From Macrostomum hystrix (lineage: Eukaryota; Platyhelminthes; Macrostomidae), in contig CATNEN010000034.1 in NCBI GenBank assembly GCA_950097015.1, forward strand, positions 2,581,501 through 2,645,500: 64,000 nucleotides of DNA, given 5' to 3'. This document shows positions 47,001-59,000 of the stretch, piece after piece. The translations under genes and the position numbers were made by a program. The notes under the pieces were generated by a model. It had not been told where the DNA came from and did no database searches. It saw nothing but the letters and a program-made list of their open reading frames with translations. Numbering within the stretch: position 1 is the first letter of the stretch; every line of letters starts with the position of its first letter.

Positions 47001-50000
47001 TCCGCTGTCCTCCCTCCACTCCACTGTCCTCCCTCCACTCCACTGTCCTCCCTCCACTCCGCTGTCCTCCCTCCACTCCGCTGTCCTCCCTCCACTCCAC
47101 TGTCCTCCCTCCACTCCGCTGTCCTCCCTCCACTCCGCTGTCATCCCTCCACTCCACTGTCCTCCCTCCACTCCGCTGTCCTCCCTCCACTCCACTGTCC
47201 TCCCTCCACTCCGCTGTCCTCCCTCCACTCCGCTGTCCTCCCTCCACTCCGCTGTCCTCCCTCCACTCCGCTGTCCTCCCTCCACTCCGCTGTCCTCCCT
47301 CCACTCCGCTGTCATCCCTCCACTCCGCTGTCATCCCTCCACTCCACTGTCCTCCCTCCACTCCGCTGTCCTCCCTCCACTCCACTGTCCTCCATGCACT
47401 CCACTGTCCTCCCTCCACCCACTCTTCTCCCTTCATGATGTTACCTTTTATTTATCAAAAGTCTCTAATTTCGTTAATTTCTCAGCAGATAAGTTTAGCA
47501 GAGCACAGCAAAACTGTTAAAAAAACGTTTACGCTCAAGCCTGTCCGCAGAATATTTTGTATTCAAAATCGTCGAAATAAAAGATGACATTTTTTAATAC
47601 TGATACCATTTTTTGAAGGATTAAAAACAAAGTCTATGAAAATAAATAACTAACCAGCCCTACCTGACTGGAGCCAAGGTCCTGGTGCGAGGCCGGCTGG
47701 CCTTTGCCCGTCTTCGTTTCGCGACCGCCTCCGCCGCCGCCCTGGACCTTCTTGCCAGCAGCCAAAGCCTGCGCTGTCATTGCCGCTGTCACTGAAGTGT
47801 GAATGATTAACTGACTGACTGACTGTAGATAGAAGTCGATATAGAACACCTCGTAGATATGCACAAAGTGAATATTAATTAAACAAGAGAAACATGTCAA
47901 TAACATTAGATACTGTGTATTGAGTAAGACTTAAAACCAAATCATTACTTCGGTTATGCGTCACAAGCAGATTCAACTCTCACTAAAGATCCCATTTAGC
48001 AGCTAGAAGTGTGTTTGAAGTTTGATTGCTTTGCTTTAATAATCTCGTGAAGTATTATTGTTAGCTGTGAAATTAGCAAAACTGTCTCGTGTTAACCATC
48101 TCTGTGAAAAGTTGGTTCTTACCCTTTGCTGCAAAATTGTAAAAAGAGACAAAAATACTGCGTATAAATCGTTTATTCAATTTTTACGTCGACTGAATTT
48201 CTAGTTTTTCCCGCTAGACACCCACCTCACGCCCGTTCACTCGTCACGCTTTCTTTTGCTTTTCTAACCCCCCTAGACAACCACCTCACGCCCGTTCAAT
48301 CGTCACGCTTTCTTTTCAGCTTTTCTAACCCCCCTAGACACCCACCTCACGCCCGTTCAATCGCCACGCCTTCTTTTCAGCTTTTCTTACCCCGCTAGAC
48401 ACCACCTCGTTTCCTCGTTCCCTTCGCACGCCATATTTCCGTTTTTCTACCCTTGCTAGCCGTAGGTTCCGTCAGTCAAAAAGAGAAAACTACTGTACAG
48501 TAACCAGCGGAAACTCACTCCTGCCTTCCTGAGCAGCCAGAGCTGCCAACGCCTCCTGGCTGAGGCCGGGCCTTTCTCCGTCGCCATCGACGCCGCCGTC
48601 GCCATCCTCGGCCATGCGCAGTCTCGCAGCCTCGGAGCAGAGCTCACGAGCCTTCTTACCGGCAGGCGATGCGCCAGATGCAATGGCCTCCTTGACGACG
48701 CTGTCAATGCTTAGCAGGGCGGCCTCGTAGTGCTTTGCCAGCAGCACGGCTGTGTCTGACTTGCCCGACAGCGGTGCACCATGGACGATGATTGCGATGC
48801 CCCGTCGATTGCGGCTGGCGCGACCTTCGCTCGACAGGTCGATGCCGAGGTAGCGCGCGATCGCCATGGAAACAGGCGTTGCTTCCAGCTCCGCGATTCC
48901 GGAGCCGCCGCTTGCCAGGGTGCGGTTCGACGCTTCCCGCTCCGGTCCGCGAATTGGCGAGCCGACGCCAGCTGCGCCGGCTTCGGCATTGACTTCGTCG
49001 ACATTTTCCTCGCCATTCTCGGCTGCCGCAGCTGCCGCCGCTGCCGCCGCAGCTTCGTCGGCCTCCTGGCGGGCCTTCTCGGCTTCGTACTTGCGCAACT
49101 GCTCGGCGTAGTACTCCAGCAGCTCCGGCGGCAGCTTCTCGCCAGGTCGGCGAGGTGGCAACAGCAGAGTGTTGTACTCATCGTAGCCGGGAATCTGCCT
49201 GAGGATCTTCTCCTCCTCCAGGTAGAACTTGTCGTACTCCAGACTGTAGAACTCGATCGGGAAGTCGCACGGGTTGCGGACAACAATTTCTCGCTCGGCG
49301 CCCTCCTGCGCGAACGGCAGAATCGGCCCGAATTCGATCATGTTGCTGTCGAACTCCAGCCGGGGCTCCAGGCCCTGGCCGCGGCACATCACCAGCAGCC
49401 GTTGGGAGCTCTGGCCGATGCGCAGGTTCAGGCGGGACTCGTAGCTGCGCTCCTCCCGCGGAATGAACTTGATCTGCACGTTCAGCTTCTGCCCGGGCCG
49501 CAGGTCGCCGAAGCCGGGTATCATCTCGAACACGGGCGGCTCCGGTCCGCGCGGAGTTGTCGCGCCGGCGTCCTGCGACGACTGCAACTGCTGCTGCTGC
49601 TGCTGGCGGAGGTAGAGCGGTGAAAATCTGTCAGCTGCCTTCTTACGCTTGCCTCGCTCAGTCAGGGCTGAGTCGGGCAGTGCTGACCACTGAGCTGGCA
49701 CTGGCGAGCAGTTGTGCAGCTGCACCGTGATGACCTTGGCCTCCGAGCAGCGGACGCTGTGAAAGTCGACCAGATCCCGACTCACTGTCAGGCAGGGCAT
49801 TGTCACGAAGGCCTTCAATAGCAGCGGCAGGCAAGGTCCGTTGACCAGGTTGATGAAGACTCGGCACTGCACGGCGCCCAGCTCCAGGTTGGCGCCGCGA
49901 GGGTCGAAGCTGATGCGGAGATTCTGCGTCTCCGACGGAGGCAGATCGCGGACCCGTTCGACGTCGAAGGCGAAGCCGAACGCGCGCGAGTCGTTGCGGT

Positions 50001-53000
50001 TGACTCGGAAGGAGAGCGGCGTCTCGCCGATATTGGTTGCGCGGAAGGTCTTGGGTTCGACTCCTGACAGTAGGACGTAGCCAAAGTCCAGAACGTACTC
50101 AGGCAGGGTCGGGCGCAGAATTTTCGTTCGGCCGTCCAGCGGCGGGTTGGCCTTGGCGAACTCGTCAACAAAGCGCCTCTCGGCTTCGAGCTTCACGTGC
50201 AGATCGTCCAGGCCGGGCTCCTCCTTGCGGACCTCGGCTTCCATCTCGATGGCCTCCGGGCAGCGCGGAATGTCCAGGAATAAGCGCGGAAACGAGGCGA
50301 CGCCACGAACTGTAACCTCCTGTGTCGGAAAGTGGGCCACTTGCACCTGGCGGATTGGATGGGTTTGATCAAGGGTAAGGTAAGATGCTTGATACACACG
50401 CACACACACAATCTCTCCACAGCTTACTTTAAAGGCCCGCTGGAAAGCGTCCGGATGTCCGGGATGGTACAGAACTCGAAGCTGCACCGAAGCGTTGGGC
50501 GGCACAGCGCCAAAGGCAGGCCGCATAATCGGCACGCCAACTGGCGGAATTGCGCCCTCCTCCAGCTCGGGCATGTCCGGCGCGGCGAAGGCGAATTCAA
50601 CTCGGCTGCGATTGGTTAGGCAGAGCTCGGCCGCGGCGATCTCGTTGTACAGGACGCAGCCGTAGTCAATGTCCAGCGTGCTCAACTCGAAGTCAATCAA
50701 CGAGGACTCGCCGCTCAGTCGAAGCTCATAGTCGGGTCCGCCGTCCACCTCGCAGATGGCCGTCACCTGAGCTTCGATGTCCGGATGGCCGAAGAATGTC
50801 AGCGTGAGCTGCTCGGTCATGCCCGGCGGAAGCAGGCCGTGAATGGGCAGGATGTCGAACACCTCCTCGATGCCCAGCGGAACAATCTCGCGATCCTGTT
50901 CGAGAAGTTCGCGCAGCTTCGGATTCAACGAACGCTTCGAGCGCTGACTGCCGCTGCTCTTCTCGGCGGTAGAAGGTCGGCCATTCTGTTTCACAGCCGC
51001 GCTGGTCGAGACAATCTCTAGCTGCTGCTGCTGCTGCTGCTGCTGCTCGTCCTGCGGCGGCATGGAGGCGTCATTCTCACCCTCTCGGAAGGCGCGCCTA
51101 GGCACGACAATCTCTTCAACAACTTCGTCCTCGTCGGCAGTGAAATCTCGCCCGGTTTTCTCGGTGCCAACGTCCTTCTCGGCTGCGTCGATCACCATGA
51201 GAGACGGCGGAGCGTCAGCAGCCGGCGATTCTTCAGCCTCGTCAAACTCGCCGGCCTGGCTCTCGCAGTCCAGGACCCGCATGACCTCCGGACTACGGCT
51301 CCGGTACCGGTGAAAGAAGATGTTCGGCTTCTCCTCGCCAATGAGGAACTTCCAGCGGTAGCTGACGGGCAGCGGCGAAGTGTTGGTGACGTTGAGGTAC
51401 CGGGTGACCTCCGTGTGGTTCAGAATGCACCCAAAGTTCACGTGGTCCCGCTCGAATGACAGATTCGGGAAGTGGACCTCGCCGCGGAGCGGCACGCGGT
51501 CAACGTGCGGGTGCTCCCGGTACTCGACGGTGAGGAAGTCCTCAGCCACCCGGCTGTGCAGGTCGGTCTTGTAGGACGGGTCGAATTGGACGCGCAGTTC
51601 GAGCGAGTCGCCAATCTCCATGGTAACGTTCTGCATCGCGGAGTGGAATGCGGAATTAACTTTTTATGTAGCGCTTGAGAGTGAATGGCAGAGCGGTCTA
51701 ACGCGCCAAGGTACTGAGCTCGATTCGGCGGCGAGGCGACATTCATTTGTGAATATCGCGTCCCTCGAGGGCCAACATCCAATGCACAGTGAGAGTGTAC
51801 ACTGCCTGACTATGAGAAAGTCAGGGTAGATGTACACACCTGTGTGTGTGCGTGTGAGCTCAGGAGTCAGCGGAATGGGCAGAATTGCCTCCTCGCTGGC
51901 TGTGGGTCTAGTGTCACCAAATGATGTGCAATTATCCATTGTTTCAGTTCACCCAGATAGAAAATCTGGTGGATGTGACGTCATCCGTGACTCTTGTGAC
52001 TCACCGCCTCCCCAGCCAGTGAGGCATCGGAGCGGACCAATTGAAACGGGTAGCTGACGGAGATGCGGCAGTGCAGTTGGAGGCCGGACACATTCTCCAA
52101 AGTCAGCGGCTGAGTCTGACAGTCCAGGGTGTCGTGCTGAAGCTGCAGGAATAAGAACAGGACTGATCCTTTGCAACAAAGACTCCACACTTCACAGAAC
52201 GAACGTTTATCTATAAATGACTATTCCGCATCATTCCATAGCAAAACGAATCATTACATATAAAAAACTGATCATTCTGGATTAGAAACTAAAAAAATAT
52301 TTTCGTATTAAAACATACTCATTCCGTACCTAAATAGGCCATCATATCGAGCTGAAAAATATCATTCCGAGTTTAAAAGGTCATTCCATACCTAATTTAA
52401 TCATTCCGTGCCAAATATTATCATTCCGTACCAGATTTAATCATTCCGTGCCAAATATTATCATTCCGTACCAGATTTAATCATTCCGTACCAAATCTAA
52501 TCATTCCGTACCTAATTTTACAATTCCGTGTCTAATATAATCATTCTGTACTAAATCTAATCTTTCTGTACTAAATCTAATCTTTCTGTAGCAATTACAA
52601 TCATTCCGTACCAAATCTAACCATTCCGTAACAAATATAATCATTCTGTACCAAATTTAATCATTCCGTACCAAATCGAATCATTCTGTAACAAATCTAA
52701 TCATTCCGAAACAAATATAATCATTCTGTACCAAATTTAATCATTCCGTACCAAATATAATCATTCCGTACTAAATCTAATCATTCCGTAAAAAATATAA
52801 TCATTCTGTACCAAATCTAATCTTTCTGTAGCAAATATAATCATTCCGTACCAAATCTAACCATTCCGTAACAAATAAAATCATTCCATACCAAATATAT
52901 AATCTTTCTGTACCAAAAATAATCATTCCGTACCAAATATAATCTTTCTGTACCAAATATAATCATTCCGTATTAAATCGAATCATTCCGTACCAAATCG

Positions 53001-56000
53001 AATCATTCCGTACCAAATATAATTATTCCGTACCAAATTTAGTTATTCCGTACCAAATATAATCTTTCTGTAGCAAATATAATCTTTCTGTAGCAATTAC
53101 AATCATTCTGTACTAAATCGAATCCTTCTGTAGCAAATATAATCATTCCGTACCAAATATAATCTTTCTGTAGCAAATACTTGTATAATCATTCCGTACA
53201 AAATCTAATCATTCCGTACCAAACCTAATCATTCCGTACCAAATATAATCATTACGTAACAAATATAATCATTCTGTAACAAATCTAATCTTTCTGTAGC
53301 AAATATAATCATTCCGTACCAAATATAATAATTCCGTGCCAAATATAATCATTCCGTACCAAATATAATCATTCCGTACCTAATTTAATCATTCCGTACC
53401 AAATATAATCATTCCGTACCAAATCGGATCGTTCTGTCGCAAAAAACATCATGTTTTTCTTTTGCATTCAAAAGCTCTACCAATCGATGAGTTTATTTCC
53501 ATTCACGGCCCGCTCGACTGACCTTCTCGACCCTGAAGTAGAGCTGCGGCGAGCTGAACTGCACCATCGGATTCACGAAGTCCACGCACAGGTTCACCCG
53601 CTTGATCAGCTCCTTGCCGCCCTGCCGGCCGATGATGGCGTGACAGAGCAGCGTCTCCTCCACCCGGGCCGGCTCGTCCACGCGGCCTCGGAGCAGAATC
53701 TCGGCCGACTGGCCGGGTGTCAGATCGAATCGGTGCGGTGTCACGGAGAAGATCGGAGCAGTCACGTGATCCGAGTTGGCCGCCATGGCCTGCCTGACTG
53801 CTTTGACGTGGCTGTAGCCCTCGGTTGTCCACACCAGCTGCTGGTGGCGCCTGCCGCAGTTTCTCACTTGAAACCGGCGAACAAAATCTGTTTTGCTGAA
53901 CTGCGGCCCGAGATCCATTGCTTCGGGCATGCCCGGCTCCGTCACGATTGTTGTGCCCTGACCGTAGGCCTGCGTAGCAACCAATGGAATTGCGTGCTTC
54001 CAATTTAACCGTTACCCTTCCGTACCGTTAACCCTACCCTTTATCCCATTTCTCTCTCCCCTCCATTCTTCCCATTCTGTTTGTGTTGCGCTTATCCCAT
54101 TCTCATTTATTCTAAATTATCCCCATTCTCATTCAGTCTAAATTATCATCATCTCGTTTATTCAAAATTATCCCCCATTCTCATTCATTTTTAATTATCC
54201 CCATTCTGATTCAGCCTAAATTATCCCCATTCTGATTCAGTCCAAATTATCCCCATTCTGATTCAGCCTAAATTATCCCCATTCTGATTCAGCCTAAATT
54301 ATCCCCATTCTGATTCAGTCCAAATTATCCCCATTCTGATTCAGTCGAAATTATCCCCATTCTGATTCAGTCTAAATTATCCCCATTCTGATTCAGCCTA
54401 AATTATCCCCATTCTGATTCAGTCCAAATTATCCCCATTCTGATTCAGTCGAAATTATCCCCATTCTGATTCAGTCTAAATTATCCCCATTCTGATTCAG
54501 TCTAAATTATCCCCATTCTGATTCAGTCTAAATTATCCCCATTCTCATTCAGTCTAAATTATCCCCATTCTCATGCAGTCTAAATTATCCCCATTCTCAT
54601 TCAGTCTAAATTATCCCCATTCTGATTCAGTCTAAATTATCCCCATTCTGATTCAGTCTAAATTATCCCCATTCTCATTCAGTCTAAATTATCCCCATTC
54701 TCATGCAGTCTAAATTATCCCCATTCTCATGCAGTCTAAATTATCCCCATCTCGTTCAGTCTAATTTATGCCCATTATCTTACAGTCCAAATATTCCCAA
54801 TCTCTTCAAGTCTCGATTATCATAACTCAATCCCAAAATGTTTTTAACAGCTCCTACCTGCAGAGCCACCTGTTTGGGATTCTCATTCTTGACCTGAACC
54901 AGTAGCTTGTCTTGGAATCGCAGGCAGTCATTCAGGTTAGCCAACAGGGTCAGCCGGACCGACTGGTTGGGCTCGATGACGCCAACTTCGGGCACCACGC
55001 GGAACTGCGAGTCCTTCCTGGCCAGCTGGCAGGCGAATTCAGCTGGAATCAGCGACTCGTTGCTCAGGCAGATCTCCCTGGCGATGTCCGTGAGCACTGG
55101 GACTCGGCCGAAGTCTAATTCGTAGGGCGTGACATGGACCACCGGTCCCTCGCCGAAGCATTTGATGCAAACCACCAGAGGCGGCTGATCGCTGCCGAAG
55201 ATCTTCACGTAGGCCAGTTCCTCGCGCTCCTCGGTCTCACGAACTGCCACCGTCAGCGGCATTTGGAAGGTGGACTTCGGCTGAATGATGCCCTGCAATT
55301 TATAATGACCGATTCATGAATATAGCTGTTTTTTTCGAAGAGCTTACGAGAATCTCTTGTTAATTATCCTCAATCTAGGTCGGTTTGAGGTTGGTTTACT
55401 CTCTAAACCGAACACAAGATTTAATTGGCGACTTAGTTTTAGAACTGCTTGCGGGGAACCCCATTTTACGAGCGTATTCATTCTTAGACCAGGCATGTGA
55501 ATGACCTAGAAATCTGATTGGTCGAAAAATATTAGTTTGTTGCTATTTTTAGAACTGCTTGCAGGGAACCCGATTTTGGAAACTACCTAGCCCAGGGTTG
55601 CTTGTGAGGGCAATTTCTTCTAAGTAATTATTGCACAAGCGCTGTAGAATGTACAAAAAGTCTGCCCCACCTTTGGCTGCGGGCTGAAGTACACAATGGA
55701 GGCCGCATCAGGATTCTCCTGCGGCAAAAGTTCATATTTGGCGGGCAGCTCCGTGGAGTTCACCAAGCCAACTGTCCGAACATTCGGGTAGGGATGATTC
55801 AGGAACAGCCGGTGATAGTCCAGCACATTCTGCTCCAGCATGATGTCCGGAACGATCGATCTAAACGAATGAGTAAAGGTGAGTGATTTTCAAGGCAACG
55901 GCAGCCTTGAAGACCAAAAAACACGAGCTAAATAGTACTCACTTGGCCACAATCGGAATGGCCAGCACCTCTTGGCCAACATTCTCGACATCCACAACCA

Positions 56001-59000
56001 GCGAGCTCTTGAACTTGGCGCAGCAGTTGGCGGTGAGGGTCACGGCCACCCTCACGCTGCTCATGGCGTCCAGATGGCCGCTCTCGGGGTCGATGCTGAA
56101 CTCCTGCGGCGGACCAGCGCGGTAGGCAGCCCTAGGGGACGCCGCCGAGTCGTCGTTGCCTTCCTCAAGAGCGCAGACCGGCTGGCCCTGACCATCGCCG
56201 GGCACACGGAGGCGGAAGTCCATGGGGATGAGCGAGGTGTTGTTAAGCAGCACCGTCTGGGTGGACGGGAAGCCAAGCGAAACTGAGTTGAAGCGCAGCT
56301 CAGCGCTCTCGAAGTGGAAGGTCGGGCCGATGACGGAACCGCTGCAGGGAGGTTAGTAGCATGAATTGATTCATCGCTCGCCCTTCCACCGAAAAAGCAC
56401 CAATCTTACCTCAATGCAATCTCACCCCACCTCTCACCCCATCTCACACCCAGGATCTCAAATCTCACCCCATCTCACACCCAGGATCTCCAATCTCACT
56501 CCATCTCACACCCAGGATCTTCAATCTCACCCCATCTCACACCCAGGATCTCCAATCTCACCCCATCTCACATCCAGGATCTCCAATCTCACCCCATCTC
56601 ACACCCAGGATCTCCAATCTCACCCCATCTCACACCCAGGATCTCCAATCTCACCCCATCTCACATCCAGGATCTCCAATCTCACCCCATCTCACACCCA
56701 GGATCTCCAATCTCACCCCATCTCACATCCAGGATCTTTAATCTCACCCCATCTCACATCCAGGATCTCCAATCTCACCCCATCTCACACCCAGGATCTT
56801 CAATCTCACCCCATCTCACACCCAGGATCTCCAATCTTACCCCATCTCACACCCAGGATCTCCAATCTCACCCCATCTCACACCCAGGATCTCCAATCTC
56901 ACCCCATCTCGCATCCAGGATCTTCAATCTCACCCCATCTCACATCCAGGATCTCCAATCTCACCCCATCTCGCACCCAGGATCTTCAATCTCACCCCAT
57001 CTCACACCCAGGATCTCCAATCTCACCCCATCTCACACCCAGGATCTCCAATCTCACCCCATTTCACATCCAGGATCTCCAATCTCACTCCATCTCACAC
57101 CCAGGATCTCCAATCTCACACTCCGCATGATTAATCCTACCGGAAGTTCACAGACAAAGCCTCTGGCGAGCCCTCCAATTGGAAGTGGAAATTTTCGTCG
57201 AAATCGCCCAGCATGGAGGAGCTGAAGCGGATGTGGATGGCCTGATGCCCGCCAGGCGACACGATGCCATCGTCCGGGTGGAAGTGGAAACACTTGGCGA
57301 ACTGGCTTGAGCTGGGCTGTATCTTGTAGATGGCATCAATGTGCCCTTTGTTGGCCAGCACCAGCTCGTAGGTGTGGACTGAGTTCACGAATAGGAATCC
57401 AAGGTCCAGGCTGTTGAAGCTGAATTGAATCTTCGGACCGACGCCGATGCCGGTGACCTTCAGGGCTAGGCGGGTCTGCCGGCCGGTCACGTCGCAGAAC
57501 AATGTGTGGTTGTAAGTGGTGGCCTCGGCCGGCCTGAAGGTCAGGGTGACCTCCCGACTGCTGTTGGGCCACACCTCACCGGACACGGGATTCACCTGGG
57601 ATTCGGGGCAGTTGGCGATTGATTTGTCATTTCTAGGATTTAATTGGTCATTTCTAGGTTGGATTTGACATTTCTAGGATTGCAATTTTTATTTCTAGGA
57701 TTGATTTGTCATTTCTAGGATTGATTTGTCATTTCTAGGATTGATTTGTCATTTCTAGGATTTAATTGGTCATTTCTAGGTTGGATTTGACATTTCTAGG
57801 ATTGCAATTTTTATTTCTAGGATTGATTTGTCATTTCTAGGATTGATTTGTCATTTCTAGGATTGATTTGTCATTTCTAGGATTGATTTGTCATTTCTAG
57901 GATGGATTTGTCATTTCTAGGATGGACTTGTCATTTCTAGGATGGATTTGTCATTTCTTGGATTGATTTGTCATTTCTAGGACTCAATTGTCATTTCTAG
58001 GATTGAATTGTCCTTTCTAGAAAGGATTTTTCGTTTCTAGGATTGAATTTTCATTTCTAGGATTGAATTTTCATTTCTAGGATTGAATTGTCATTTCTAG
58101 AAAGGATTTTTCGTTTCTAGGATTGAATTTTCATTTCTAGGATGGATTTGTCATTTCTAGGATAGATTTGTCATTTCTAGGATGAATTTGTCATTTCTAG
58201 GATAGATTTGTCATTTCTAGGATTGATTTGTCATTTCTAGGATTGAATTTTCATTTCTAGGATTAAATTGTCATTTCTAGGATGGATTTGTCATTTCTAG
58301 GATAGATTTGTCATTTCTAGGATTGATTTGTCATTTCTAGGATTGAATTTTCATTTCTAAGATTGAATTGTCATTTCTAGGATGGATTTGTCTTTTCTAG
58401 GATGGATTTGTCATTTCTAGGATGGATTTGTCATTTCTTGGATTGATTTGTCATTTCTAGGACTCAATTGTCATTTCTAGGATTGAATTGTCCTTTCTGG
58501 AAAGGATTTTTCGTTTCTAGGATTGAATTTTCATTTCTAGGATGGATTTGTCATTTCTAGGATGGATTTCTCTTTTCTAGGATTGATTTGTCATTTCTAG
58601 GATGGATTTGTCATTTCTAGGATTGAATTGTCATTTCTAGGATGGATTTGTCATTTCTAGGATGGATTTGTCATTTCTAGGATTGAATTTTCATTTCTAG
58701 GATTGAATTGTCATTTCTAGGATTGAATTGTCATTTCTAGGATGGATTTGTCATTTCTAGGATTGAATTTTCATTTCTAGGATTGAATTGTCATTTCTAG
58801 AAAGGATTTTTCGTTTCTAGGATTGAATTTTCATTTCTAGGATGGATTTGTCATTTCTAGGATGGATTTGTCATTTCTAGGATTGATTTGTCATTTCTAG
58901 GATTGAATTTTCATTTCTAGGATTGAATTGTCATTTCTAGGATGGATTTGTCATTTCTAGGATTGAATTGTCATTTCTAGGATGGATTTGTCATTTCTAG

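Noticed and set aside
46467-47587. Plus-strand frames of 283-323 codons and minus frames with EWREDSGVEGGQ repeats
   Set aside because: Translation of the 19-bp array plus the antisense of HYDIN exon 13.
56366-57130. 254-codon plus-strand frame
   Set aside because: Product of the 31-bp array in a HYDIN intron.
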